In this document: positions 18,309 to 26,511 of the stretch, piece by piece
Layout of the letters: every line of letters begins with the position of its first letter
Position numbering within the stretch: position 1 is the first letter of the stretch
Source: Qipengyuania atrilutea
Lineage (GTDB): Bacteria; Pseudomonadota; Alphaproteobacteria; Sphingomonadales; Sphingomonadaceae
Direction of reading: 5' to 3'
NCBI RefSeq assembly: GCF_013370205.1
Contig: NZ_JABWGV010000001.1
Span: 62,001 to 126,000 of the forward strand
Length of the DNA stretch: 64,000 bases
Position numbers and translations under genes: made by a program
Notes under the pieces: generated by a model
Databases searched by the model: none
Told to the model about the DNA's origin: nothing
The model's input: only the letters and a program-made list of their open reading frames with translations

Positions 18309-19610
18309 ATGCTGACAGACGCGAAGATCAAAGCGGCCAAGCCGAAAGCGAAACCCTACAAGCTATCTGACAGCGGCCAGCTATACCTGTTCGTGACATC
18401 GGCTGGAGGCAGGCTCTGGCGCATGAACTACGCCTACAAACCTGCCGGAGCGGTGAAAGCCAAGCAGAAGACCCTGTCGCTGGGCGCATATCCGGCAATG
18501 ACGCTTTCCGACGCACGAGCGGCACGTGATTCGGCGAAGGCCATTTTGGCGAGCGGCGGCGACCCTTCCGTGGAGCGGAAGCTGGATGCGCAGCGCGCCA
18601 TCGAATCGAGCGAGGCAACCTTCGAGCGGCTGGCGCGCGAATGGCATGGCAAGCAAAAGTCCCGCTGGTCGAAGGTTCACGCTGCTGACATTCTGCGCAG
18701 CTTTGAGCGTGACGTGTTTCCCGAAATAGGGGCCGTGCCTATTGCCGATCTGCGCGCTCAGCGTCTGCTCCGCCTTCTATCCGACATCGAGGACCGTGGG
18801 GCTATAGAAACGGCGCACAGGCTGCGCTCCCGCATCTCTTCGGTATTCGTCTACGCTATTGCCGCAGGATACGCTGAAAGCGATCCAGCGGCCAGTCTGG
18901 GCAAGGCGCTGAAGCCGAAGCCGCTGGCGACGAAGCAGCCGGCAATCACTGATCTGGACGAACTGAAGGCCATGCTCGCCAAGGCCGAAGCCGAGCGGTG
19001 CAGAGCAGGCACGAAGCTGGCGCTGCGTCTATTGGCTTTGACGGCGGTAAGGCCCAGCGAACTCCGAAAGGCTCACTGGAGCGAGTTTGAAGGGCTGGGC
19101 GGCAGCGATCCGATCTGGCGCATTCCGGCAGAGCGGATGAAGGGCACGGACGAACGCAAGGCGCGTAGCGATGGCGATCATATCGTGCCGCTTACCAAGG
19201 AAGCCGTTGCGGTCATCGAAGCCGCGCGCCAGCTATCTGGCGAACTCGAACTCGTATTCCCCAGCGATCGGCATCCTCACAAGCCGATGTCCGAGAATAC
19301 CCTCCGCGCCCTGCTTATCCGCGCCGGGTACTTCCAGCGGCACGTTCCGCACGGCTTCCGCGCCGCATTTTCTACGATCATGAACGAGCGGGCGCAGGAA
19401 GCGAATCGTCCAGGCGATCGGCAGATTATTGATCTAATGCTCGCGCACGTCCCGACGAACGAAGTCGAGGCGTCCTACAACCGCGCCGCTTTTATGAAGC
19501 GGCGGCGGGAGATAGCTGAGGAATGGGCGGAGCTTATAGCAGACGACCTAGTTCCGGCTGCCGAACATCTGGGCAAGCCGATGCGATTCCCCTCGAACCA
19601 GTCGCGCTAG
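18309..19610 (+). CDS. P4-type tyrosine integrase (DUF4102 N-terminus)
   Basis: 433 aa from the ATG at 18309 (MLTDAKIKAAKPKAKPYKLS, the typical start of DUF4102 integrases); an in-frame ATG at 18273 is less likely. After the DUF4102 and SAM-like DNA-binding regions the catalytic domain shows the Arg of LTAVRPSELRKAHW, HGFRAAFS (His-x-x-Arg), LAHVPTNEVEASYNRAA with the nucleophilic Tyr. All catalytic residues are present, so it may be active. It sits next to the tRNA-Ser att site, as usual for this family, and most likely inserted the island. Confidence 0.95.
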   Translation: MLTDAKIKAAKPKAKPYKLSDSGQLYLFVTSAGGRLWRMNYAYKPAGAVKAKQKTLSLGAYPAMTLSDARAARDSAKAILASGGDPSVERKLDAQRAIESSEATFERLAREWHGKQKSRWSKVHAADILRSFERDVFPEIGAVPIADLRAQRLLRLLSDIEDRGAIETAHRLRSRISSVFVYAIAAGYAESDPAASLGKALKPKPLATKQPAITDLDELKAMLAKAEAERCRAGTKLALRLLALTAVRPSELRKAHWSEFEGLGGSDPIWRIPAERMKGTDERKARSDGDHIVPLTKEAVAVIEAARQLSGELELVFPSDRHPHKPMSENTLRALLIRAGYFQRHVPHGFRAAFSTIMNERAQEANRPGDRQIIDLMLAHVPTNEVEASYNRAAFMKRRREIAEEWAELIADDLVPAAEHLGKPMRFPSNQSR

Positions 19611-19634
19611 AAATTCCGGCCGCAGTTTAGCCGC

Positions 19635-19973
19635 TTATTTGCGTTCGAACTGCCATTCGCGCGGAAGGCAGTCGTCTGCCAGCATGTTGCGGTATTCCGG
19701 CACTACCAGCATCGCTTCGTGGATCATCTGGATCGGCACCTCGTAAAAAGCTGCCGCATGCCAGATATCGATAAACATCCTCGCAAGTAGCTCTCCGTTG
19801 TTGCCGCCTTCAGCAGTCTCCTGCCATCTGCGAAAACAAGCTCCGACCGAATACGTATAGTCCCTACTATAGTAGTCATCGTGACCGAGAGGCCGAACCG
19901 TAAACTTCGGTTCCTCGCCGTCAAAACCGGCCTTGTAGAGGAAAACAGCCTTAGCCAGTGGAATGTCGGCCAT
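19635..19973 (-). CDS. Hypothetical protein, last gene of AlpA operon
   Basis: 112 aa from the ATG at 19973, two bases after the alpA stop (an in-frame start at 20003 would overlap alpA). The sequence (MADIPLAKAVFLYKAGFDGE at the start, FIDIWHAAAFYEVPIQMIHE in the middle) has no motif I can assign and no membrane segment. Placement in the overlapping operon suggests it is expressed with AlpA. Family unknown. Confidence 0.65.
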   Translation of the reverse strand: MADIPLAKAVFLYKAGFDGEEPKFTVRPLGHDDYYSRDYTYSVGACFRRWQETAEGGNNGELLARMFIDIWHAAAFYEVPIQMIHEAMLVVPEYRNMLADDCLPREWQFERK

Positions 19974-19975
19974 GT

Positions 19976-20173
19976 TTATGCGCCTCTCTGCTCTTCGCGC
20001 CATGCCATGACTTCGGCTTCACTCCATCGGCTGGCGTATCCACCCGGCTTGTATGCTTGCGGGAAATCGCCTCGGCGCATGAGCCGGTAGACCATTGATC
20101 TACTGATACCGACGATCTCAATGACCTGCGGTAGCCGGAGCAACCGGTCCGGCGCTTGAGTAGTCTGCGTCAT
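19976..20173 (-). CDS. AlpA-family helix-turn-helix regulator
   Basis: 65 aa starting at the ATG at 20173, which overlaps the stop of the upstream 54-aa gene in ATGA. The segment LLRLPQVIEIVGISRSMVYRL followed by RRGDFPQAYKPGGYASRWSEAEVMAWREEQ is the MerR-like winged HTH of AlpA (excisionase-type) proteins. AlpA activates integrase or excision genes in P4-like elements and satellites. The choice of 20173 over 20194 rests on the coupling overlap. Confidence 0.9.
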   Translation of the reverse strand: MTQTTQAPDRLLRLPQVIEIVGISRSMVYRLMRRGDFPQAYKPGGYASRWSEAEVMAWREEQRGA

Positions 20174-20334
20174 TGCCCAGCCTCCAATCCCCATTCAATA
20201 AGCAGTCGGGCTTCCTCAGCGAAGGAAGAGCGAGCCCGCTTTGCGCGGGCTGCGACCTGCTCGAAGGTTTCGTTGTCCAACGTGATCACAATGCGGCGGG
20301 TCTCGCCGTTTCGGCTGAAGCCTCGCGCGGTCAC
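20170..20334 (-). CDS. 54-aa probable ribbon-helix-helix protein
   Basis: GTG start at 20334 overlapping the upstream stop as GTGA; stop at 20170 overlapping the alpA ATG. The product begins MTARGFSRNGETRRIVITLD and continues with NETFEQVAARAKRARSSFAE. A beta-strand RRIVITLD followed by two helices is the pattern of small RHH (MetJ/Arc, CopG-like) DNA-binding proteins, often repressors. The double overlap and in-operon position strongly support it being real. The family call is inference from pattern. Confidence 0.75.
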   Translation of the reverse strand: MTARGFSRNGETRRIVITLDNETFEQVAARAKRARSSFAEEARLLIEWGLEAGQ

Positions 20335-20804
20335 GACTGCCGCCCCGGCTGATAGACGCCGATTACCTTACCAATCAGATCGCGCCCGAACGCGTGATCC
20401 TTATACGGTCCGTCGATATGTCCGCATGGCAGGCGAAGGCTCGGTCCGCCTGTTGCCGGATGCGAGATATAGTGAACGACCTCTCTTCGCGTCCGCAGTG
20501 GACCTGTCGGTCCAGCGCGGTCGCCATATTGGCGCTCGGTATCAAGCCATGAACTCCAAGGCATCGCGCCGTGAGGTCGCTGGCTTTCGCGCACATAGAG
20601 CTTGCCCGCTATAAAACCCTGATGGATCGCCAGCCGGTCGAACACGATAACGAGGCCGTGCATGGCGACGACGTCGAAGTTCTGGCCGGTAGGTACGGAG
20701 CGGAAGGTCTGAAGGTCCGAAAAGTCGAAACCGGTGAGAGATGGTTCGGCAGGGAGCGTGGCTACGCTCCGCCCCCTGCCTTCCTCATGCAATGGCACCG
20801 TCAT
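20331..20804 (-). CDS. Hypothetical protein of AlpA operon
   Basis: 157 aa, ATG at 20804 overlapping the upstream stop (ATGA). Mostly beta-predicted, with NFDVVAMHGLVIVFDRLAIH then GKLYVRESQRP and a final RDLIGKVIGVYQPGRQ. The strand pattern and the ending resemble the C-terminal fold of S24/LexA-type phage repressors, but no catalytic Ser-Lys pair is evident, so I leave it unnamed. It is not preceded by an HTH domain. Confidence 0.6.
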   Translation of the reverse strand: MTVPLHEEGRGRSVATLPAEPSLTGFDFSDLQTFRSVPTGQNFDVVAMHGLVIVFDRLAIHQGFIAGKLYVRESQRPHGAMPWSSWLDTERQYGDRAGPTGPLRTRREVVHYISHPATGGPSLRLPCGHIDGPYKDHAFGRDLIGKVIGVYQPGRQS

Positions 20805-21916
20805 TGCACAAGACCTTCTGCTTCGAGCGCGCCTGCCTCTATAATCTTGAGATCACCGGTTAGGCGGAGCGCATCGCGCACCTTCTGCCGTTGCCCAGCG
20901 TCCAGAGGTTCAAGCGCAGCATGCAGCTGCTCCAGCGTCCATTCCTCGGAGTAATCAATCTCGTCGAGCGTAAGCTTCGCTTCTCCAATCGGATTGACGT
21001 GTACCAGTTGCGGCCATTCGCGCCGCATCTCGTCGGCGACCAGCTTATGGCGTTCGGCACCGGGCCAAGCCAGCAGGCGGTGCAAGCGATCCCGTTCCCT
21101 GTTAATACGAGGCGAGACTTCGTCCTCGTCATCGTACTCAAGCGAAAACCAGAAATCCCACCGACCGTCTTTTTGCTGCTGGAGCGCCACCTTCTGGCCA
21201 AGCCGGTCGGCAGCTTCCATCCAAAGCTCTGCGTCAAAATCGAGCTTGCCGTATGCAAGCAGGTTCATACCGACATCGCAGTTGTCGAGATCGTAGTAGA
21301 GCGTGTTCTTGTCGATCGTATCGAACGCGCCTTCACCCTCGCTGATTTCGATGTCGATATCCCAAGGGTTTGCAGTGTAATTGCGACACTGCTCTGGGCT
21401 GTTGCATCCGCCCCGCGCCCCCAGCAGGCGCACGTACTGCTTCGCGATGAAGTCCCCCGCCGTAGCGCAAGGCCATTGCATCAACTGGCGATATTTGATC
21501 GCGCGATCTTCGCTCGCCTGACTAATGTCGCTTTCGCTGTCGCAGTTTCGGCATTTGTCTTCGTGGTCCTGCTCAGCCGAACGCCAAAGGGTAAACGCGA
21601 GTGCGAAGGATGGGCTGGGTTCGTTGCGCTTCAGCCGGTCAAGATCTGATCGGATCGCATCGAGTGAATAATAATCGCGAATGTCGAAGTCATCTCGCGC
21701 GCGCTCTGCAGCGCGATCGAGCTTCTTCAGGACTTCGAACGGTGTGTAAGCCTTGGCATCGAAGAACGGACCTTCGGCAAGCGTAAGCGCATCGCCGCAC
21801 TCCTTCTCTCGCTCGGCAGCGTCGTCACCTGTATCGTCAAAAGTAGAGTAAGCTTCACTAGCCTTGTCGTACTGCTCACAGGCTGCGCTGAATTCGCCGG
21901 TGTAGTGAAATCGCAT
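20801..21916 (-). CDS. Hypothetical 371-aa acidic protein of AlpA operon
   Basis: Start at the ATG at 21916, chosen because GGGAGG lies 5 bases upstream; a TTG at 21931 is in frame but lacks such a site. The protein is acidic and mostly helical at both ends, with Cys pairs at DKCRNCDS and GGCNSPEQCRN that could bind metal and a central block WDIDIEISEGEGAFDTIDKN. No known domain is recognised. It begins 11 bp after the upstream gene and overlaps the next gene by 4 bp. Confidence 0.65.
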   Translation of the reverse strand: MRFHYTGEFSAACEQYDKASEAYSTFDDTGDDAAEREKECGDALTLAEGPFFDAKAYTPFEVLKKLDRAAERARDDFDIRDYYSLDAIRSDLDRLKRNEPSPSFALAFTLWRSAEQDHEDKCRNCDSESDISQASEDRAIKYRQLMQWPCATAGDFIAKQYVRLLGARGGCNSPEQCRNYTANPWDIDIEISEGEGAFDTIDKNTLYYDLDNCDVGMNLLAYGKLDFDAELWMEAADRLGQKVALQQQKDGRWDFWFSLEYDDEDEVSPRINRERDRLHRLLAWPGAERHKLVADEMRREWPQLVHVNPIGEAKLTLDEIDYSEEWTLEQLHAALEPLDAGQRQKVRDALRLTGDLKIIEAGALEAEGLVQ

Positions 21917-21927
21917 GTTCGCCTCCC

Positions 21928-22347
21928 TCAATTTAGACGGTCAATGTCAGCAAGAAGCTGGGTGAAAATTTCGGCCGCAGGTAGCGCGGACACTTCGCCG
22001 TAGACTTCGCGAAGCTCCTCGACCTTGATGCGCAGCTGATCGAGATCAGGGACGCGGGTGCGCAGTAAGGTTCGGAAGCAGGGCATCCGGTCCTCGTCAG
22101 CGGCAGCTTCATAGTTGCTGAAAGAGTGGTTCCAGTCGCGCCGGATGTATTCGTCGCTGGTAGCGAACGAATTCGTCTTCGGGCGGCGCAGGATTTCGAC
22201 CTGCGCCGACTGCGCTTCGATCTGGATCATGGAGAGTTCGCGGTCGACGACTTGCATCAAGTCACTCGCCTTGTCGGCGTTATCGCGGATCGTTTCGAGA
22301 TTGCCTTTGCCGACGTCCGCTTCTTCTATCGTATCGCATAGAAGCAA
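21928..22347 (-). CDS. Hypothetical helical protein, probably 5'-truncated
   Basis: The frame is open from 22590, but its first ~58 codons are antisense to a phage protease remnant and look non-coding. Plausible protein begins near 22410; the only start codon after that and before the core is TTG at 22347 (139 aa). The product is helical and charged (SDLMQVVDRELSMIQIEAQS; LDQLRIKVEELREVYGEVSA). No family recognised. The original 5' end was probably lost in the deletion that also cut the protease gene, so expression of the operon may be altered. Confidence 0.5.
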   Translation of the reverse strand: MLLCDTIEEADVGKGNLETIRDNADKASDLMQVVDRELSMIQIEAQSAQVEILRRPKTNSFATSDEYIRRDWNHSFSNYEAAADEDRMPCFRTLLRTRVPDLDQLRIKVEELREVYGEVSALPAAEIFTQLLADIDRLN

Positions 22348-22412
22348 AGTGGCGCGCTCTATGACGGCGCGGTTCTGTCGGCAGCGGATTTCAATTCCAG
22401 AGAGCGTCTTGA

Positions 22413-22751
22413 CCGTACGCTGCCCGCTCTGGACGCGAGAAGGCGGAGTTCGACCGCATGATTGCAGGCAAGAACGTGTTCTTCCGCGGTCAGGAGGCAA
22501 TCGACATTGGCCTCGCCGACGCGCTGATGGAGCGCGAGGCGGAGATGCCGGTCTATGCCGCCGCCGATGAATTTCCGAGCGATAAGGCATCGCTCGACCG
22601 TTATCTCGCGAGACAGGATATGCCGCGCACGCAGCGCCGCGACCTGTACCGCGCGATGGGCACGCAAAACGCTGCCGACCCCGCCACGCCCAGCGCTGGC
22701 AACGAACCGCAGGCCGATAACTCGCGTCTGCTCAAAGCCCTCACCGTCTAA
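22413..22751 (+). pseudogene. Head-maturation protease, C-terminal remnant (ClpP/S49-type)
   Basis: The frame starts after a stop at 22410-22412 and ends at 22751, just upstream of the capsid gene. The remnant AARSGREKAEFDRMIAGKNV with FFRGQEAIDIGLADALME is the C-terminal part of a prohead serine protease; the catalytic Ser and most of the domain are missing. HK97-type phages encode this protease directly before the capsid. Loss of the 5' part together with portal and terminase marks a deletion junction near 22.41 kb. Confidence 0.75.
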
Positions 22752-22766
22752 AACAAGGAATTGACG

Positions 22767-24044
22767 ATGAACATGAAGACCACCCTGCGCGGCACCGCCG
22801 CGACGGGCCGGGGCCTCGTTGCCGTGCGCGCCGAAGCCCAGCCCAAGAAGATTGCCTCGATCGACGATCTCGCGATCGCGTTCGAAGCGTTCAAGACGAC
22901 CCACACCGAGCAGCTGAACGAAATCAAGGCTGGCACGGAAGACTACGTCACCACCGACAAGCTCAATAAGATCGATGCCGCGCTCAGCGAACTGCAGACC
23001 GCGATCGATGATCAGGCCAAGATCAACGCTGCTGCGAAGCTCGGCGACGGTGCCGTGATCGGCGACATCAAGGCCGACCCGGCTTACACCGCCGCCTTTA
23101 AGCAGTTCATGCGCAAGGGCGAGAACAACGTCTCCGCCGATGTGCAGGCTGCGATGCAGAAGGGCACGGACGCCGATGGCGGCTTCCTCGCTCCGATCGA
23201 ATGGGACCGTACTATCGGCGAAAAGCTGAAGAAGGTCTCGCCGATGCGCGCCGAAAGCCGCGTCATCACGATCTCGACTGCGGGCTTCAAGAAGTTCTTC
23301 AGCGACCGCAACGTCGGTTCTGGCTGGGTAGGCGAGACGGCGAGCCGTCCCGCTACGACCACGCCGCAGATCGGCACGGTGACCTTCGAACCGGGCGAGC
23401 TTTATGCAAATCCGGCTATTTCGCAGGGTCTGCTGGACGATGCCGCGGTCGACCTGGAGGAATGGCTGTCGAGCGAAGTCGACACCGAGTTCGCGCGGCA
23501 GGAAGGCATCGCTTTCCTTTCCGGCGACGGTTCGAACAAGCCTTACGGCGTTCTGACCTATGTCGAAGGCGGAGCGAACGCGGCGCGTCACCCCTACGGC
23601 GCCATCAAGACGCTCAACAGCGGTGCGGCTGCTGCCTTTACCGGCGACGGCTTCCTCGACCTGATGTACGATCTTCCGGCTGAGTTCGCAGCCAATGCGA
23701 AGCTCTACATCAACCGCCTCGCAATGGGCGCGGCTCGCAAGCTCAAGGATGGTCAGCAAAACTATCTTTGGCAGCCGAGCTACGCTTCGGGTCAGCCGCA
23801 GACGCTGGGCGGTGCGCCGGTCGTCGAGATGCCGGACATGCCGCTTGTCGCTGCGGGTAATATCGCAGCGCTCTACGGCGACATGGAAGCGACCTATCTG
23901 GTCGTCGACCGTATCGGCATCCGCGTGCTGCGCGATCCGTTCACCAACAAGCCGTTCGTGCACTTCTACACGACGAAGCGCGTTGGCGGCGGCGTGCACA
24001 ATCCCGAACCGATGCGTGCGCTGAAGATCGCGGCGAACGCCTAA
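22767..24044 (+). CDS. HK97-like phage major capsid protein
   Basis: 425 aa from the ATG at 22767, with AAGGAA 6-12 bases upstream. Residues ~15-75 form a scaffold-like delta domain; the capsid fold starts near residue 110 (AMQKGTDADGGFLAPIEWDR) and includes GSGWVGETASRPATTTPQIG, the E-loop region, and EEWLSSEVDTEFARQEGIAF. It is full length. It makes the icosahedral shell, but cleavage of the delta domain would need a protease that is truncated here. Confidence 0.95.
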   Translation: MNMKTTLRGTAATGRGLVAVRAEAQPKKIASIDDLAIAFEAFKTTHTEQLNEIKAGTEDYVTTDKLNKIDAALSELQTAIDDQAKINAAAKLGDGAVIGDIKADPAYTAAFKQFMRKGENNVSADVQAAMQKGTDADGGFLAPIEWDRTIGEKLKKVSPMRAESRVITISTAGFKKFFSDRNVGSGWVGETASRPATTTPQIGTVTFEPGELYANPAISQGLLDDAAVDLEEWLSSEVDTEFARQEGIAFLSGDGSNKPYGVLTYVEGGANAARHPYGAIKTLNSGAAAAFTGDGFLDLMYDLPAEFAANAKLYINRLAMGAARKLKDGQQNYLWQPSYASGQPQTLGGAPVVEMPDMPLVAAGNIAALYGDMEATYLVVDRIGIRVLRDPFTNKPFVHFYTTKRVGGGVHNPEPMRALKIAANA

Positions 24045-24050
24045 TGAATT

Positions 24051-24075
24051 GAGCCGGGACACCTTGTCCCGGCTC
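24051..24075 (+). terminator. Hairpin after the capsid gene
   Basis: An 11-bp perfect stem (GAGCCGGGACA with TGTCCCGGCTC) and a 3-nt loop, 6 bp after the capsid stop. There is no clear T run, so it probably protects or tunes the capsid mRNA rather than stopping all transcription. Confidence 0.6.
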
Positions 24076-24100
24076 GCTTCCCCTCATCTGGAGAAACGCC

Positions 24101-24322
24101 ATGAGCGCCAAGAAAGCCGAAAACGTGAAGCCTGCCGAGACGATTGATACCGCAGGCGCCCCCCAGCAGATCGTACCCGACGTGGATATGGATCATCCTG
24201 CCGTCGACAACGATCCGCGTGCGGGCACTTCCGCCGAGCAGAACAAGATCGACTTCAACGACCCGGATCTGTCCGGTTCGGAAGCAGTCGCGAAGAACCT
24301 GAAAGAACAAGCGAAGAAGTAA
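24101..24322 (+). CDS. Small acidic phage protein of unknown function
   Basis: 73 aa, acidic and probably disordered (APQQIVPDVDMDHPAVDNDP), with Lys-rich ends. It lies between the capsid and connector genes, flanked on both sides by strong hairpins. Small proteins here in HK97-like phages can be decoration or head-completion factors, but no family match is visible. Confidence 0.6.
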   Translation: MSAKKAENVKPAETIDTAGAPQQIVPDVDMDHPAVDNDPRAGTSAEQNKIDFNDPDLSGSEAVAKNLKEQAKK

Positions 24323-24328
24323 TGCGCA

Positions 24329-24350
24329 GCACCGGCCTTCGGGCCGGTGC
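24329..24350 (+). terminator. Hairpin before the connector gene
   Basis: Perfect 9-bp stem GCACCGGCC / GGCCGGTGC closed by a TTCG tetraloop (24329-24350), ending 19 bp before the next start. A very stable structure; with the hairpin at 24051 it isolates the 73-aa gene. No T run, so attenuation or mRNA stabilisation is as likely as termination. Confidence 0.55.
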
Positions 24351-24369
24351 CTTGCCATAGGAGGCTGAT

Positions 24370-24891
24370 ATGGCTCTTCCCGTCAGCCTTGACGATGCCA
24401 AGCGGCAGCTGAAGTTCACCGACGCAAGTCAGGACGAACTGGTCGCTGATTACATTCTCGATGCCGCTAGCTGGGTCGAAGAATACACCGGCCACTTGCT
24501 GGAGCCGCGCGAGATAACCGAGCGGTTCGCATCATTCACCCGTCTGCGCCTTTCGGGCTGGCCGATCGTCGGCGGTCCGGTCGCCGTGAAAACCCTGACC
24601 AGCACCGGTGAGACGGTTGTCGACGGCGCATGGCTCTACGCCGTGTCGCGTCCCGGCAGCGTTTTACCGGCATCGGGCACGCACTGGCCGCGCCTCCTGG
24701 ACGGAGAAATGGTCGAGGTCAGCTACACTGCAGGCTACGCCGATCCGGCTGACGTGCCGCGCAACTTTCGCCGTGCGATGCTGCTGTTGATCACAGCTTA
24801 CGAAACCGACCGCGAAGGCGGCGAAGTATTCCAGAAGGCGGAAGCGACAGCCAAGCGTCTCTGCCGTCAGAAAAAGCCGTACCGGGTATGA
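24370..24891 (+). CDS. Head-tail connector protein (phiE125 gp8 / gp6-like)
   Basis: 173 aa. The pattern SLDDAKRQLKFTDASQDELV, then ILDAASWVEEYTGHLLEPRE, a beta region, and RNFRRAMLLLITAYETDREG is characteristic of phiE125 gp8-type connectors, which form a ring under the portal. Overlaps the next gene by 4 bp (ATGA). Helical N- and C-terminal parts are intact. Confidence 0.88.
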   Translation: MALPVSLDDAKRQLKFTDASQDELVADYILDAASWVEEYTGHLLEPREITERFASFTRLRLSGWPIVGGPVAVKTLTSTGETVVDGAWLYAVSRPGSVLPASGTHWPRLLDGEMVEVSYTAGYADPADVPRNFRRAMLLLITAYETDREGGEVFQKAEATAKRLCRQKKPYRV

Positions 24892-25238
24892 AGCCGCTGC
24901 TACCGCGCGGCTCCCTGAACCGGCTTGTCCGCATCGAGAACAATACCGCCGACGAGAGTTTCACCGGCGCTGGCAAGGCCAACTGGACGCTAATCGCCGA
25001 AGTATGGGCGGATGTGCAGGATATGCTGCCAAGCCGGGGCGAGAAGCTGGCAGACGGTCTCAACATTGCCACGCGGCCTGCTCGCATCCGCATCCTTTAC
25101 CGGACCGACGTCACCGCAGCCATGCGGATCGTAATGGGGGAGCGCGTCATGCAGATCGTCTCCCCTCCTGCCGAACTGGGCAACCGCGAAGGTCTGGAGC
25201 TTATGGCCGAAGATTACAGCACGGCAGGCGGCAGCTGA
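24888..25238 (+). CDS. Phage head-tail adaptor protein (SPP1 gp16-like)
   Basis: 116 aa. Small beta-barrel head-closure type: PRGSLNRLVRIENNTADESF, WTLIAEVWADVQDMLPSRGE, ARIRILYRTDVTAAMRIVMG. These proteins seal the head and bind the tail. The start overlaps the connector stop and its stop overlaps the next ATG, so translation of the neck genes is coupled. Confidence 0.88.
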   Translation: MKPLLPRGSLNRLVRIENNTADESFTGAGKANWTLIAEVWADVQDMLPSRGEKLADGLNIATRPARIRILYRTDVTAAMRIVMGERVMQIVSPPAELGNREGLELMAEDYSTAGGS

Positions 25239-25768
25239 TGGCGCCCATGAAGGGGCGCGAGCAGGTCCGCCAGTATTTCGCCAGCCTACCGGACAAGCTC
25301 GAAACGAAGATTTTGCGCGGCGCGGCCAAGGCAGGCGGTTCGGTCATCAAGGACGAAGCCAAGCTTCGCACGCAATCCGATCAAGTCCGCGACGATCTTC
25401 GCATGCGGACGCGGGCGAAGGACGGCAAGGTGCGCGTCACGATCGACGTGAAGCCCGGTTTCGGTCGCTCCATTGCCAACTGGGAAGAATACGGCACCGA
25501 TCCGCACTTCATCCGCGTGGCGGACGAGCAGCGGCAGGGTCTTAGCGTGCGCAAGGTCAACGAGCGCACAAAGGACGGTTCGCTCGTCATCAACGGCAAT
25601 TTCGTTAGCGGGACGGTCTTTCACCCCGGCGCGGCTGCGCATCCGTTCCTGCGGCCATCGCTGGACCTGAAGGGCGCAGAAGCAATTGCCGAGGCGCAAG
25701 GTTACATCAACGCCAAGCTCGCCAGCACGGGGCTTAACGGCCCCGACATACCGGTTGACGAAGAATGA
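25238..25768 (+). CDS. HK97 gp10-family tail-completion protein
   Basis: 176 aa from the ATG at 25238 within the upstream stop; the frame is open upstream but runs through the adaptor gene. The block VRQYFASLPDKLETKILRGA, WEEYGTDPHFIRVADEQ and the ending HPGAAAHPFLRPSLD (HPF-R-P) are diagnostic of the HK97 gp10 family, which joins head neck and tail tube. Overlaps the next gene by 4 bp. Confidence 0.9.
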   Translation: MAPMKGREQVRQYFASLPDKLETKILRGAAKAGGSVIKDEAKLRTQSDQVRDDLRMRTRAKDGKVRVTIDVKPGFGRSIANWEEYGTDPHFIRVADEQRQGLSVRKVNERTKDGSLVINGNFVSGTVFHPGAAAHPFLRPSLDLKGAEAIAEAQGYINAKLASTGLNGPDIPVDEE

Positions 25769-26166
25769 GCGGCGTCGACATCATCGGGGCGCTGCTGCTC
25801 GCTGACACTGCAGTCACGGATTTCGTCCCGCCGAGCATGATCAAGGCGGGGCGCTTGCCGGACGGCGTTAGCAGCCGCTCGCTGGTGGTTCGGTCGATCA
25901 GTTTAGTCGAGCGCGTCACCCTGAAGCGCGAGGCTCTTGTCCGCGTGCGCGAGCGCGTTTCGGTCACGATCCGCGCCGCGAACTACGACGACCAGAAGGC
26001 GCTGACCAAACTGGTGCGCGATGCCTGCGCCGGGAGGACCGGCACCATCGCCAATTTCGATGCCGTGTCCGTGATTGCGGCAGGAACGGGTCCGGACGTG
26101 AACGGTCCCGCCGATACTTTCGAAAAGGCTCAGGATTTCATGGTCGGCTTCAACGAGCCGGTCTGA
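25765..26166 (+). CDS. DUF3168 phage neck/tail-terminator protein
   Basis: 133 aa, with IIGALLLADTAVTDFVPPSM, RVSVTIRAANYDDQKALTKL and FEKAQDFMVGFNEPV. Position and length match DUF3168 proteins, which act as tail terminators or neck proteins in siphophages. It is the last intact gene of the structural module; the tail tube that should follow is broken. Confidence 0.85.
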   Translation: MSGVDIIGALLLADTAVTDFVPPSMIKAGRLPDGVSSRSLVVRSISLVERVTLKREALVRVRERVSVTIRAANYDDQKALTKLVRDACAGRTGTIANFDAVSVIAAGTGPDVNGPADTFEKAQDFMVGFNEPV

Positions 26167-26186
26167 GCAAAGCAAGGAGACGTAAT

Positions 26187-26507
26187 ATGGCCGATAAAAC
26201 TGTGAAGACCGCTGCTGAAGAGCCGACGAAGATCGTCAAGGGCATCCGGCGCGACCGAAACGCAGGAAGCCGAGATGCGCTACACGCTGGCCGATCTTCG
26301 CAGCGAACTGGCGCAGCTGCGGACCGACACGGTTGCAGGGCTGTCGGTCGTGGCGGGCAACACTGGTAAGACTGCGCGCGTTCTCGAGGACGTTACGGCT
26401 GAAAGCGGCGGCGATGCCATCTCTACGAGGACGGCAGCGTGAAGGTAATTACCGGCTCCGGCGAGACCATTACGCTGGGCCTGGGGATCGGTACTGGCTC
26501 CCGCTAA
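26187..26507 (+). pseudogene. Fused remnants of tail genes
   Basis: Three reading frames each hold a protein-like piece. Frame 1 begins MADKTVKTAAEEPTKIVKGI after a good ribosome site, like the start of a tail tube protein. A second frame from about 26236 gives TETQEAEMRYTLADLRSELA and TVAGLSVVAGNTGKTARVLE, like the end of a large tail protein. A third gives LYEDGSVKVITGSGETITLG. This reads as one large deletion with later small rearrangements that removed the tape measure and most tail genes. Confidence 0.7.
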
Positions 26508-26511
26508 CAGC

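Noticed and set aside
22359-24062. 567-codon minus-strand frame opposite the capsid gene
   Set aside because: Antisense of a clear HK97-like capsid gene; no domain, no ribosome site.
22767-26166. Gene transfer agent (RcGTA-like) head cluster
   Set aside because: Gene order resembles GTA heads, but the cluster sits between an att repeat and integrase with phage lysis genes and a cut protease, so prophage origin fits better.
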